Below, in pieces: positions 1-11,347 of a DNA stretch of 64,000 nt. How positions within the stretch are numbered: position 1 is the stretch's first letter; the number at the start of each line of letters is the position of its first letter. The stretch spans positions 17,798,840 to 17,862,839 of the forward strand of contig NC_135183.1 of NCBI RefSeq assembly GCF_041146795.1, given 5' to 3'. Origin of the DNA: Maylandia zebra (Eukaryota > Chordata > Actinopteri > Cichliformes > Cichlidae). The position numbers and the translations under genes are program-made. Under the pieces are notes generated by a model. It searched no databases. It was not told where the DNA came from and saw nothing but the letters and a program-made list of their open reading frames with translations.

Positions 1-333
1 AAACTGTGTGCTGTTGGACTCAGGCCATATTATTTACCCAGGGAATTCTTTCACGTCATCTTGGTGGCTGTTTATGTTCCTCCCTCTGCTAACCCCACAG
101 CTGCATGTGACACTATCCACTCTGCCATAGCCCGGTTACAGACTCAGCACCCGAGTGCCTTTATTGTGATCTCGGGTGACTTCAACCATGTATCACTGGA
201 CAATACACTACCAACATTCAAACAATATGTGGACTGTCCCACCAGGGGAGAAAAAATTCTAGACCTACTGTATGCTAATGTCAAGGATGCATACAGCTCC
301 TCCTCCCTCCCCCCACTTACTGTCAGATCATAA
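1..333 (+). pseudogene. LINE endonuclease domain, C-terminal end (partial)
   Basis: The frame is open from base 1, so the domain starts outside the window. Visible motifs are VAVYVPPSAN, ISGDFNHVS (the GDxN strand of endonuclease/exonuclease/phosphatase folds) and DLLYANVKDAY. The next motif, SDHNL, which carries the catalytic His, is in another frame: about 300-325 the sequence slips inside a C/T-rich run (ctcctccctcccccc) and this frame ends at 333. It encodes the DNA-nicking half of the L2 ORF2 protein that primes reverse transcription at the target. The frameshift makes this copy non-functional unless it is a sequencing error in the homopolymer. Confidence 0.85.
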
Positions 334-2398
334 CCTGATTCACCTCACCCCCCGCCATGTGCCAATTGTGAGGAGGGAACCTGTGACCACGAGGACTGTT
401 AGGAGGTGGTCAGAGGAGGCAATAGCGGAACTACAGGGCTGTTTCGAGGTGACCAACTGGGAAACACTCTGTGAGCCTCACGCCGAGGACATCAATGGGC
501 TTACTGAGTGTATCACAGATTACATAACTTTCTGCACCGACTCCATTGTTCCAGCTCAGACTGTTCATTGTTACCCAAATAACAAGCCGTGGGTGACTAA
601 GGACATCAAAGCCCTCCTCAACAACAAGAAGAGGGCTTTCAGAGTGGGCAATAAAGAGGAGGTGAGGAAGGTCCAGGTGTTACTAAAGGACAAGATCACA
701 GAGGCTAAGGACAATTACAGGAGGAAGCTGGAGTGGAAACTCCAGCAGAACAGCATGAGAGAGGTGTGGAGGGGCATGAAGACCATCACTGGATTCAGGC
801 CAACCAACAGCAGGGGAGCTGAGGGAGGTGAGAATAGAGCCGACGAGTTGAATCTGTTTTTCAATAGATTCGACACCACAGTGTCTGCTCCCACCCCCAC
901 AACCTCACCTGTAGTCAGCCTGGAATCCAGAGCCACACCACTGTGCCAGCCTCTCTCTTCACATGTTGCCTCCTGTGAGATTCCTGACACCCCTCCCCCA
1001 CCCATCACCTTCACTCAATACCAGGTTGAGATGCAAATGAGGAGACTTCACTCAGGCAAGTCTGCTGGACCAGACGGAGTGAGTCCCCTCGTCCTCAAGA
1101 CCTGTGCCCCCCAGCTGTGTGGAGTCTTTCATAAACTGTTTATGCTGAGTCTGAGTCTGCAGAGGGTCCCAGTGATGTGGAAGACATCATGCCTCGTCCC
1201 TGTACCAAAGACGCCACGTCCCAGTGGCCCCCAGGATTACAGGCCCATGGCACTGACCTCCCACATCATGAAGACCCTGGAAAGGCTCATCCTGGACCAG
1301 CTGCGACCCATAGTAAGACCACATCTGGATCCCCTTCAGTTCGCTTATCAGCCTCGTCTCGGAACTGAGGACGCCATCATCTACCTGATCAATCGTGTCT
1401 ACACCCATCTGGACCAACCGGTGAGCACTGTGAGGGTCATGTTTTTTGACTTTTCTAGTGCTTTCAATACCATCAGGCCGACCCTCCTGGGTGATAAGTT
1501 AGCAGCGATGCAGGTGGATGCTTCTCTGGTGTCCTGGATTGTTGATTACCTGACAGGAAGACCACAATATGTACGTCTCCCACAGTGTGTGTCTGACAAG
1601 GTAATCAGCAACACAGGGGCACCACAGGGGACTGTCCTCTCCCCCTTCCTCTTCACCCTCTACACCACAGACTTCAGCCACTGCACAGAGACCTGCCATC
1701 TTCAGAAGTTTTCTGATGACTCTGCGGTGGTTGGATGCATCAACAGGGATGATGAGACAGAGTACCGGGCAGTGGTCGACTCCTTTGTCACGTGGTGTGA
1801 GCAGAATCATCTGCAGCTCAACGTGGCAAAGACTAAGGAACTGATCGTGGACTTCAGGAAGACCAGGAAACACTTGACCCCTGTTTCAATCCAGGTGGTC
1901 AGTGTTGACATTGTGGAGGACTATAAATACCTTGGAGTACACATTGACAATAAACTGGACTGGGCTAAAAACACCACAGCACTTTACAGGAAGGGCCAGA
2001 GTCATCTCTATTTTTTGAGGCGACTGAGGTCCTTCAACATCTGCCAGAAAATGCTCAGGATTTTCTATGAGTCTGTTGTGGCCAGTGCAATCCTCTATGC
2101 TGTTGCATGCTGGGGGAGCAGGCTGAGGGTCGCAGATGCCAACAGACTCAATAAACTAATCCGTAAGGCCAGTAATGTTGTGGGGATGGAGCTGGACTCC
2201 CTCAAGGTGGTGTCGGAGAGGCAGATGATGTCCAAGATAAAGACAATGTTGGATAACACCTCCCACCCACTCCATGACATGCTGGTCAGTCACAGAAGCA
2301 CGTTCAGTGAGAGACTGAGATTACCGAAAAGCACCACTGAACGACACAGGAAATCATTCCTGCCTGTGGCCATCTCCCTTTACAACGCATCCACTTAA
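320..2398 (+). pseudogene. L2-clade LINE ORF2, reverse transcriptase part
   Basis: An open frame of about 700 residues begins within the endonuclease (SDHNLIHLTP near its start) and continues through the RT. RT blocks in order: SGKSAGPDGVSP, LVPVPKTPRPSGPQDYRPMA, FDFSSAFNTI (first catalytic Asp), GAPQGTVLSPFLF, FSDDSAVVG (the usual FSDD variant of YADD in this group) and YLGVHIDNKL. The C-terminal region ends with SFLPVAISLYNAS, typical of fish L2 proteins. The RT region has no internal stop; only the 5' frameshift near 310 separates it from the endonuclease. It copies its own RNA at a nicked site. Confidence 0.88.
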
Positions 2399-2583
2399 CA
2401 CACTGGTTACCGCAACAACTAAACATGTTTCTTTTCCAGCTATTTATTAATGAGTGACTTATGTATATATATATATGTATATGTTGTACTATTCTTAGTT
2501 AGCGTATTGCCTGTCTTGTTAATGTTGGTTTATGTTGGTTTATAATGGAGCACTGTAACAAAAAAATAATTTCCCCCAGGGAT

Positions 2584-2612
2584 CAATAAAGTAGTCTGAT
2601 TCTGATTCTGAT
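2584..2612 (+). repeat. L2 3' tail, AATAAAG plus (TTCTGA)n
   Basis: AATAAAGTAG is followed by about three TCTGAT units. This is the terminal microsatellite of the L2 element and marks the 3' integration junction. Confidence 0.85.
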
Positions 2613-2709
2613 TGCCATCAGAATTATTGTCTAAAGGCGAGGAAAGATGCCCAACGGATTTACTTTACCAAATTGACCATCCCAGCCTTGCCGTAATGGT
2701 CTATTTGAT
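2613..2709. other. Short spacer between L2 and L1
   Basis: About 100 bases without recognisable repeat or coding signal, probably the pre-existing target between the two LINE insertions. Confidence 0.4.
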
Positions 2710-2749
2710 TCACCTTTTATTGTTTATTTTATTTATTTATTTTTTATTT

Positions 2750-4004
2750 TCACTTGCTAGATACGGGACAGACTTGAATGAGGAAAAGAAAAGGGAGAAA
2801 GGAAGAGGGGGAAAAAACAGTGGAGAAGAGGGACAGGGATAAAGGGCAAAAAAACCAAAAACCAACTAAATAAGCAGACAAAAAAAAAAATACATATATC
2901 AATCACCTGGATCACCTGTTGAGAAAGAAAAAAGAAAACAAGCAGAAGAGAACAAGAGTAATAGAATAAACAACATCACGATGATATATGGGAATATAAC
3001 AGTAAATACTAAATATTAAACATCATTGTGCAGCACGTAAGATCGACAGCGCACAGTGTGCTTTGAGGTAGGAGCCAAAAAGGGTGTAGTTTGTGTGTGT
3101 GAGCACCCGTGTGTACACCTGTGAGCATGGACACGTTTGTTTTTAAAAGGTTCCTTCATGTAATGATCTGCTAGAGGGTGTGGGGAGCCACAGCCCCGTC
3201 CTCCAAGGCATGAAGCAGGTATGGAGGAGATCAAGACTCCAGACATCCAGAGGCCCCCAGAACACAAGAGACCAAGGAAGACCAACAGAGGGGCAGCCGC
3301 GCCACTGTCCCGGAAAGAGCTGAGGAGAGTCCCAGATGAAGGGTCACTCAGCAGCCGCGGAGCAGAAGCCAGGGGAGGTTGCAGTGACGTGCCCGTGAGC
3401 TCCGCCGGCAGCCAGCTGCGCCAGAGTGACCGAGCCCCAGGCCGAGGGCACCCCACCCCCGAAGTGGCCCGAGCGAGCCCCAGGCTCCAGGCCCCGATAA
3501 GCAGCCACCAAGGAGTGAGCCGGTGTGTACCTGGGCGCCCCCGGACACAAAGAACCACCAACGCACCGATGTCTGAGGGCATATGCCACTGGCAGGGGAA
3601 GTGGTGGGGGGAGATAGGCCTCCATACCTTAGAGGGCCTGAGATGTCCCCAGAGAGGTGGCATCTGATACCCAACCTGACATATAGACACAGACATACAG
3701 GCACACACAGATACAAACATCCATTCCCACCCTCATGCTCTCATATGCAATTACTCAACACTCAACCAACGTGGAGACAGACATAGAGAGACACTGTACA
3801 CACAATCACACTCCCCAAGCGTACTCTAAGAACCGGGTCTAGGTACCCCGACTCCGCAGCAGCAGGGAGGCCCCACACTCCAGACCCCAGTCGAACGGCC
3901 AACTCCTCCTCCCGTCCCCCCGCTCCAGCAGGTCGCAGAGAACGGGGGTGTGAGAAGACTCCAAAACCTCCCTCCGCCTGCTCATATGTAGTGTTGATGC
4001 ATAT
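2750..4004 (-). other. L1 3' UTR, distal part
   Basis: Purine-rich then GC-rich sequence without a continuous meaningful reading frame; long open frames on both strands here reflect high GC. It holds CA-rich stretches at 3670-3810. It ends at the left terminal repeat of the 3.8-kb transposon and continues at 7821. Confidence 0.7.
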
Positions 4005-4014
4005 CCCAGATAGC

Positions 4015-4260
4015 AAGGAGACATTGAACAGATGTTGATTTTCCATCTGAACCATCAGAATCGTCAGGATTGAAATGTCAACACAAAACCAATGTTGAAA
4101 CAACATTGAAATACTGATGAAACCTGACACTGACATTGAAATAACATTGATTCACTGTTGTTCTGTCATCGTTGATTGTTGATCTATGTATAGTTGACAA
4201 GGTGACAACAATCACGTTGAAAAACCATCGATTTATGGTTGAGCGGGAAATTAAAGCTGC
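4015..4260. repeat. Left subterminal repeat zone (CATTGAA/GTTGA units)
   Basis: Imperfect, closely spaced units such as ACATTGAA, CAACATTGAA and GTTGATT on both strands. The same vocabulary recurs at the right end, as expected of subterminal transposase-binding repeats. Confidence 0.65.
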
Positions 4261-5297
4261 TACCACTTGGACTATTCCGCAGCACCCCTATCACATTGGT
4301 ACATCCCTCCAGGTAACCATTGTCTTGTACAGTAGAGCGGGACATTAGATTTACTCTCAGCGGAATTGACCGGAGAAGGTATAAGTTCATGCACTGCACT
4401 GGCCTGCACCACGATTAGTATAAGGTAAGAATGAATGACTTTTGTTCTATTCGTTATTTCCACGGTTGCATTTGAATAACAGTAAAAAAAACAAAACAAA
4501 CTTGTTAATGTAAAGTTTCGGATAAAATGTGGGAGCCCGAAATTGTGTCTACTTTCTTCTTACAATCCGGCAACAAATAAATTGCACTGCAAACAAAGTC
4601 TATCAACAAAGAAAACATTTTCATACTTTTCCGTTATATTTCCTTACAAAGCTAGCTTTAACGCTTCGAGGGTTCCTTTGTTCTTGCCGTCGCCTCGGCG
4701 CTTGACCCAGACTTTCGCTCTGTAGTTGCTTTTTAGCATAGTACTACAAAAAATTTTAAATCTGTGATATATGATTGATAAACGTAAAGGTAACTGTATA
4801 AATGTGTTCAATGACTTTGTTACTTTTAATGATTGGAGAGCACCCGCTTCGATTCGCACTCAATTCAAACTTTACGCTGCACGCTCACCTAACTTGCGTT
4901 TGCACCTTTTGTCCACACGTAAACTGCGTTTAGCATTTACGTGTGGACGAGGAAGACGGAGAAAACGCAGCATCAAAGGTGTGCGCCTATTTTGACGCCA
5001 CACTGTGCGCCAAGTTTTTGTCTCGGTGCCATGAATTCCTACAATGGCAGACTTAGACAAAATACTGTTAATGTTATTATCTTCAGTGTTTAAATGCTTA
5101 CATATACGGGTTTGCTTGTAATTGTTGCCTATATACATTTTAAGCTATTATTTATTATTTAGTTCAATCAATAGATCAAGTTTTGTAGTGACTATGAAAT
5201 ATATTGTAATTATCTGTTTCCTGTTTATCCTAGACAGGGCAAAAAAGGACTCCAAATTAAAAAAAAGATAAAAATGAAAGACTGGTGCATTGTTCAG

Positions 5298-7213
5298 CAC
5301 TGGTGGTACAGAAATAGTCCCTAGATCATGGATAAATGGGGAGAAATTGTCATGGCCTCCATATCCTCCGTGAGACACATTCAGGATCCACGATGCAGTA
5401 AAGAGGAGAGTTCATCCTGGTTCAACATGGCTCACCTATGCACCAGTCCGACTTCTAATAAGCCATGGTGGGTATCATCTGGATTGGTGTTGTATAAATG
5501 TAACAATAACAAGTTTTTCATGTCCTAATTTATGTCTGGCCATACATTGTGTTTGTACTTCCAGACACATTTCACAAAGCAGAACGCAGTCTTCAGAAAT
5601 ATCTAAGTGAACACTGTGATACGTCTGACCTTCAGTCCGAAGCTGAAACTCAGACCAGTCATAAAAGAAAGCACAAGTAAAACTTTTTTTATTTCACAAA
5701 CATATCTTTGATTGCTAAGAATTTATGATCTTGTCTTTTGTACATATCTGTGGTGCTTGCATACTGCAATATCACCACATAATATAGTCCAAAAAGTGGA
5801 AGCTTGTAAACTTTTTATAAATGCAAAGCCGTGTACACTTGTGCACTTCAAAAATTCCTTGTATACTGTACCTTCTTGCACATCTCCGTTTCCTGTGTGT
5901 GTTGTTATAAATTAAACTGTAACTTTAGGAAAAAATGTTCCAAAAGCACATTTGTAATTACTTATGACCGTTTTCAACTTTTTTTCTTTAGACCAAATCC
6001 CCTGTACACATATAGTGACTCAGAGGATGAGCAGCCCACAAAGAAATGGTTTCCCCAGGCCCCTCGAGTGAAAATACCAGGTAATAAAATACTGTCTAGT
6101 GTCTTTGTACATATCTGTGTGTGACACAAGGAAACTTTTGACAAGTTGTCTGTATTCTTAAATACTTAAAAAATTTATCTTTTTCTGTCAGACCTGACGA
6201 GAGCTGTTAATGAACTCCGTGAGGAGGTCAGAGCCATCCGCAATGAATCGGTAGATGCTGGGGTACTGCCTCTGGATTTGCCCTTGCACAACATTGAGGA
6301 GCTAAACAATGCAGAGCCAGCTCTTCAATCACAAGAGGCAAATAAGGCAATGGTAAGTATATAAAGGTTATATACACTTTGTAACTATAAAGTGTGTAAT
6401 AGCTGTCAGATGTGATTTAAATACATAACAACGGCTTGTTGATTAAACACACAAGCACTTGCATACACATTTAAGACATGAGACACGCTAATTCCATCTC
6501 TTAAAATGTGTCTATAGGTGAGACGCTTTGCCTTGATTGGAAGGACCACACTGGAGGTGCGAGTCCGCCGTGTAATGGCTTATGCCATTACAAACGAGCT
6601 GGCCTCGGTACTAAACTGGGCAGGGAAAAAAACCAAGGACCAGACAAAGCAAAAAATGGCATTTAAAGATACAGCGCTCTGCAAATGCATATTTGGTAAG
6701 TTTTACTGTTTTTTTGCTATATTACTTTGTCTTTCTTAATAACAAGACTTTCATGTCCGGTTAATCTGGAGATGGAGTCTTTGGTCTTTGGCTTGTTTAG
6801 TCCTCGGGTTGTAGTTTGTACAGCCCGAGGACCCCATGTTTATTTTGTTTTAAAGGATACACGGCACACCATGCTAAGACTTATCACTTTTTCCGCTCAT
6901 AGCTCTTTGGGAATCAAATGCGGCAGTTTGCAGATTTACGCCTGGTGACTTTCATGTTTATCAGCCTAGGAGTTTACATACTTTCTCCCCGCTGAAGACA
7001 GTTAACAAGAGCTTATTCACGTGCTCTAATTCACTTTTTTTGTTTGTGTGTGTGTGTGTGTGTATTTTTGTCCTAGATGGCCTGACGCAGTAGTTAGGGG
7101 CAAACTCTATGTCCGAGTTTGTCTTTGCGCAAGCAGTGCAGAAATGGCTCCGATACGCCCCAGATCGTTTGGGTGGTGCAGGACGCACATCATGCATCCC
7201 CATCCCAGAGTAA
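5298..7213 (+). pseudogene. DUF4806-like multi-exon gene inside a DNA transposon, two nonsense codons
   Basis: Six exons can be read with consistent phase and GT-AG borders: about 5298-5467, 5565-5676, 5992-6080, 6192-6352, 6518-6695 and 7077-7213 (TAA at 7211). Exon 1 seen here has EIVPRSWINGEKLSWPPYPP, like the N-terminal W..WPPY segment of fish DUF4806 proteins. Exon 3 has an acidic patch (SDSEDEQP), exon 4 a helical segment (AVNELREEVRAIRNES), and exons 5-6 the DUF4806-like core (VRRVMAYAITNELASVLNW, then FAQAVQKWLRYAPDRLGG). In-frame stops are a TGA just after PPYPP (about 5371) and a TAG after GLTQ (about 7092); both look like C-to-T changes. No 5' exon with a start is certain; a donor-like AAGGTAAG near 4422 may end a leader exon. 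Function of the family is unknown. The family call is from memory of motif style. Confidence 0.7.
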
Positions 7214-7559
7214 AAAATTACAAACTTCTGTGAAACATATAAATGTAAATAGGAAACTGTCTTTTAATAAAGTATTTAGCAAACGAAACATGACTATTGA
7301 CCTTTTTTTTTTCTCTGTTACATCACATGCAATGCTTTCTTATTTTAGGATATTAATATTGACATGATACATTGTGAGACATTTGGTTTTTTTTTTTATA
7401 AAGGGTGTCCAATTTAAGGAATAAGTACAATTATGTGTTTAGGTGGTTTAAGTATTGATGGAAACATGCAGTAGTTTAGTATTGGTTAAAATACCTATAA
7501 AGAAAGGTAGATTTCCAGTCATGATTTAACTGTTGTTTTAATAAAAAGCAACTGTGCGA

Positions 7560-7820
7560 AAGAGGTGGAAAATCAACACCATAGCTCAACAGTGTTTCAA
7601 TATCAGAATCTGACATTGTTTCAATGTCAACAGTATTAGAAAATACAACGTTGAATCAATGTCAGGTTTCAACATTGATTCAACATCAAAACCTGACGTT
7701 GTTTCAACGTTAAAAAAGGGTGCAAGAGTGACGTTAGGTCAACGTCACACTTCAACGTTGATTCAATGACACAGCCTGATATTGACTCAACAGTGTTTCA
7801 ATGTTTCCTTGCTATCTGGG
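7560..7820. repeat. Right subterminal repeat zone
   Basis: At least ten diverged copies of TTGATTCAATGTCA/GTTTCAACGTT units followed by the inverted terminal repeat. It mirrors the left zone. Confidence 0.7.
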
Positions 7821-8996
7821 ATGTGTTCTAAGGTGCATTTAAAACCCAGGAGGGCGTGGAGCTACCTGCCAGAGAGCAGCAGGTAAGCGCCCCTCCTGAT
7901 AGCCCTCAATGTCTACGTGTATTTAAAATTGAGAGGTGGGCAACGACGCCAGGGGTGAGGTGTACACCCTGATGGTCTTTTGGAGTCCATGTACCGTGCC
8001 CACCCCCAAGATCCTATATGTATGTGTTATGAGAGTGTGAGTAATGTGAATGTCTAAGTTGTGAGATAAAATTGAGGCACAAGAAGCCAGAAGGGGACAG
8101 AAGGGGGGATGCCTCCCTGCACCCTGGTGACACACCTTTACCCCAAGGCCCTGCATGTGTGGGTGATTGTGGTGGAGCGGGAAGAGGGAGGCAGCTGGAG
8201 ATAGGGAGGGAAGGAAGGGAGGGGCAAGTGACCCCTCCCTGGGGCCAGCTCCCCCGCTGACCCCAGTAGGCACCCCCATACTCCACAACCCGAGGGGTTC
8301 CCCGCCAGGGAAAGGGGGCCCAGGCCCATCCAGACTGGGGCCCAGAAAGGCAGCGCCGGCCGGCCCCACAGAGCCCGGGACAGCCCACCCGACCCCACCA
8401 TAGAGAAAACTGCACCCACCTCGTCATCCACTCATCTTCCAGACTACACAAGACAATAGATGCCCAGGCTGAGATCTTCCTCCACCTCTCCTGTATCTCC
8501 CCCTCCTGCAGAGTGAGTTCCTGAAGAGAGGAGAGCTCATGCAAGGTGTAACAACCCCCCCCCCCCCCCCCCCCCCCCCCCCACCAGGTGGCTTGATGCA
8601 GTGGCGGCACCCTGTGCCAGGGCCGGGCCCCCATACACCCACCTGCCCACAACCCCAGCAACATACCAACCAGGACCCAAGCCCCTGAGGCCCAGCCAGG
8701 GCCCCAGTCCAGAGACGGAGCACCCCCAGAACCTCACGCCCGTCCCGGACCCACCCAGGGGCAGCCAGGCTACCAGGTCAGTAACCCACGTCCGTCAGCA
8801 CAGACCCTCCCCTAGCCCCGCTGCACGCAGCCACGAGGAAACTGTCACCTAAGAGCCAACAGAGCCCCTAATGGGCCATGACCGCTACCCCGGGTTGAGC
8901 CCCCCAAGGAAGATGCCCCGATGCCCTAAGCCTGTCCCTACCCCCACACCAATCACAACAGCGAAGGTGGGACCAAACTATGACCCCTCATCCCCA
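7821..8996 (-). other. L1 3' UTR, proximal part
   Basis: GC-rich, non-coding continuation of the L1 3' UTR directly after the ORF2 stop at 8997. It contains a 28-base C run (G run in the L1 transcript). Open frames here are compositional. Confidence 0.7.
8555..8582 (-). repeat. 28-base homopolymer C (G in the L1 transcript)
   Basis: An uninterrupted C run in the L1 3' UTR. G-rich tracts in this position are known from other vertebrate L1 3' UTRs and may form G-quadruplexes. The exact length is likely to be polymorphic or misassembled. Confidence 0.9.
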
Positions 8997-10250
8997 CTAG
9001 GTGATGGAGCTAATCAAAGGAGCCCAGAGCAATTGATCTGATGTGGTGGCAGAGGCTGTATCGAGACTAATGTAATCTAATAGATAATTTCTATATTGGT
9101 TAGAATTAAGATTATTTTTATTTTTCCAGTTCACGAGGACTGTTTTCTTGGCTATGCATAGGGCAGTGAAAACCATATGGGCTATATTCTTATCTGTAGT
9201 GACATTATCTAAGCTGCCCAACAAACACACTAAAGGGGAAGTTGGAATGTTACATTTCAGACACTTCGATAAGTCTTCACATATCTCGCGCCAAAACTTC
9301 TGAACTGGTGGACAGAACCAAAGAGCGTGGATATAATTGTCTGGTGAATTAGTTTGACAGTGTGAGCAGTTGTTGGTAGACGTAAAGCCCATCTTGAACA
9401 TCCGATGACCTGTATAGTGCACTCTATGTAGTATTTTGTATTGAATTAATTGAAGACTGGGATTTCTAATTAGATGAAAGGTTTTTAAGCAAATCTGAGA
9501 CCAGAGGTTTAGGTCTAAGTTAACTGATAAATCCGCTTCCCATTTTGCAATAGGAAGTGATATTGATTTATCTGTTTTAGAAAGCATTCTGTATATTTTG
9601 GATAGTAATTTGGGGGTTTTAAGAGTAAGAAATTGAACCACACTTGGTGGTGTTTGTAGTTCAACTTGACCCGGTTTAAATTTCTTTTTTACTATGGATT
9701 TAATTTGTTGATATTCTAAAAATCTTTTCTTGTTGATCCCATATTGTGTAACTAGTCCGTCAAATGAAATAAATTCTGTTCCTTCTACTATATGTTCTAA
9801 ATATTTGATTCCTTTACCACTCCAATCTGAAAAGTTTATCATATTATTGTTTTGTAATATGTCAGGGTTGTTCCAGATAGGTGTACGTTTGCATGGGATT
9901 AATGAAGACTCCGTCAATTTTAGAAACTCCCACCATGCTGTCAGAGAAGAGCTGATGTTGATGCTTTTAAAGCATTTATGTCGTTGGATGTTTGAGCTGA
10001 TAAATGGTAGATCTGAAATCTCTAGATTATTGCAAAGTGCTTGTTCTATATCTAGCCAAGGTTCATCTAAGAGGGTATGTTTTAGCCATCCTGAGATAAA
10101 CTGAAGCCTGTTGGCTAAGAAGTAGTGCTGAAAGTTAGGTAGTTCTAATCCTCCTTTATCCTTGGTCTTTTGTAGTGTTTTTAAGCTTATACGTGGGGGG
10201 TTTTTTTTCCAAGGAATTTGGACATACATGAATCTAGAGATCTGAACCAA
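8997..10250 (-). pseudogene. L1 ORF2 C-terminal region
   Basis: About 400 residues on the minus strand, from PPRISLKTLQKTKDKGGLEL through a Cys-containing C-terminal module (NNCSHCQTNSPDNYIHALWF, a C..C..H-type segment of L1 ORF2) to the stop at 8997. The segment after the RT thumb is typical of fish L1/Tx1-type ORF2. It is out of frame with the RT palm by a slip at about 10195-10210, where six G and eight T residues lie side by side. Otherwise it is open, so decay is modest. A reader should treat it with the two RT segments as one broken ORF2. Confidence 0.85.
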
Positions 10251-10982
10251 TCTTGTGGTGGTTTAGTTGGGATCATTGAGAATAAATAATTTATTTTTGG
10301 TAAGACCATCATTTTTATAGCGGCAACCCTTCCCATGAGTGATATGGGTAGACATTTCCACCCAGCCAGATCGCCTTCTACCTTCTTTAAAAGTGGGATA
10401 TGGTTTAATTTAGTTCGATCTGCAAGCTTGGGAGAAACATTAATACCTAAATATTTTATATTTCCCGATTGCAGTGGTGTAGAAGAGGAATTATGGAAGG
10501 AGCAATTAATTGGAAGGACTGTAGATTTTGACCAGTTAATTGAGTAATCTGATATTCTTGCAAAAGAGTTTATCAATTCAATCACCACAGATATATTGGT
10601 TTGTGAATTTTGGAGAAAGAGTAACACATCATCCGCATAAAGGCTGATTTTATGTTCCACATTCTTGCATTTTATGCCCTTAATTACTGAATTCTGTCTA
10701 ATTGCTGCTGCTAGTGGTTCAATAAAAATTGCAAACAGTGAAGGGGAGAGTGGGCATCCCTGCCTGGTGCCCCTCAGGAGACAGAAGCTGGAGGATGTCT
10801 GGTCATGTGTTCTGACACAAGCTGTTGGGGAATTGTATAATATTTTTAACCAGTTAATGAAAGAGAATCCAAAACCAAATTTGTGTAAAGTTGCAAATAG
10901 AAATTTCCAGTTAACTCTGTCAAATGCTTTTTCTGCATCTAAAGAGAATATTGTAGTTTCTAGGTTTTTACTGTATGAGTAG
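10187..10982 (-). pseudogene. L1 ORF2 reverse transcriptase, palm and thumb
   Basis: Open from the Gypsy junction at 10982. Motifs in order: FSLDAEKAFDRVNW (first catalytic Asp), RGTRQGCPLSPSLFAIFIEP, HKISLYADDVLLF (YADD active site), INWSKSTVLP and KYLGINVSP, ending near KKTPHV at a frameshift. The frame is continuous with the RT fingers at 16862-17375 once the Gypsy element and one copy of AGTAG are taken out, so the RT was open there before that insertion. Confidence 0.9.
10978..10982 (+). repeat. Gypsy target-site duplication, left (AGTAG)
   Basis: AGTAG directly precedes TGTTATAG of the left LTR and is repeated at 16862-16866. Confidence 0.95.
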
Positions 10983-11193
10983 TGTTATAGACAGTGTTGT
11001 TGTTAATGTATGTTTGGGGGCGTTGAACCCCGGAACCTTCAGAGGTTTTTCAGGGTTCTCCCTGCCGGAATGTTATGTGTGGGACAGTTTCCTGTATGTG
11101 TGCGACTAGCTGTGGTTGTTTCTAAAAGTGGTCAGTAAACGTCCTAAAACTGGCACTTGAGTTTCCGAGCATTTTTATCCTGAGGTTATAACA
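10983..11193 (+). repeat. Gypsy 5' LTR
   Basis: 211 bp, TG...CA ends, one mismatch to the 3' LTR. Confidence 0.95.
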
Positions 11194-11198
11194 CCTTT

Positions 11199-11215
11199 TT
11201 GGCGACGAGGATAAA
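11199..11215 (+). promoter_or_regulatory. Primer binding site-like sequence
   Basis: TTGGCGACGAGGATAAA lies five bases inside the left LTR, where a tRNA primer would pair. I could not assign the tRNA by eye. Confidence 0.5.
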
Positions 11216-11272
11216 AGCTGCAGTTTTGAGTTTTTGCTACGGATTTTGCAGTCGGACTACCGCTTCGCATCT

Positions 11273-11347
11273 ATGGCTACGATCGGATCGCTCACGGAGT
11301 TCGCCGAGGGAGACTGCGACTGGATTGAATATGTCGAGAGGCTTGAA
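11273..11347 (+). pseudogene. Gypsy gag, N-terminal fragment
   Basis: The ATG at 11273 starts MATIGSLTEFAEGDCDWIEY and runs to VERLEH, after which unrelated sequence begins. The gag text resumes at about 12666 with ANDISDEEKK. An upstream in-frame ATG (11234) exists, but the 11273 start fits Gypsy gag beginnings better. By itself this fragment encodes about 25 residues fused by chance to the nested element's ORF. Confidence 0.8.

Larger units (their letters stand above)
1..2612 (+). mobile_element. L2-clade LINE, 3' part
   Basis: Non-LTR retrotransposon that enters from the left edge and ends at 2612. It shows the end of an apurinic-type endonuclease, a full reverse transcriptase, a short 3' UTR with AATAAAG, and a tail of repeated TTCTGA units. 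Short tandem-repeat tails instead of poly-A are usual for fish L2/CR1-group LINEs. The last 45 bases resemble the 3' end of a second insertion at 12620-12664, so both probably use the same reverse-transcriptase recognition. Clade placement comes from motif style, not from a tree. Confidence 0.9.
4005..7820. mobile_element. 3.8-kb TIR DNA transposon carrying a DUF4806-like gene
   Basis: The ends are inverted: CCCAGATAGCAAGGAGACAT on the left and its near-complement ending TTGCTATCTGGG on the right. Flanking AT dinucleotides (4003-4004 and 7821-7822) could be a 2-bp target duplication, and the flanks join neatly into L1 3' UTR. Subterminal zones are packed with GTTGAAAC/CATTGAAT-like units in both orientations. 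The interior carries a spliced DUF4806-like gene (5298-7213) and no transposase that I can recognise, so it is either non-autonomous or its transposase is unfamiliar. The superfamily is not assigned: 2-bp duplications occur in more than one group. Confidence 0.85.

Noticed and set aside
3016..3720. Several long frames on both strands
   Set aside because: They lie in the GC-rich L1 3' UTR, where stop codons are rare by composition.
8014..8852. Long Gly/Pro-rich frames around the C run
   Set aside because: L1 3' UTR composition and the homopolymer explain them.
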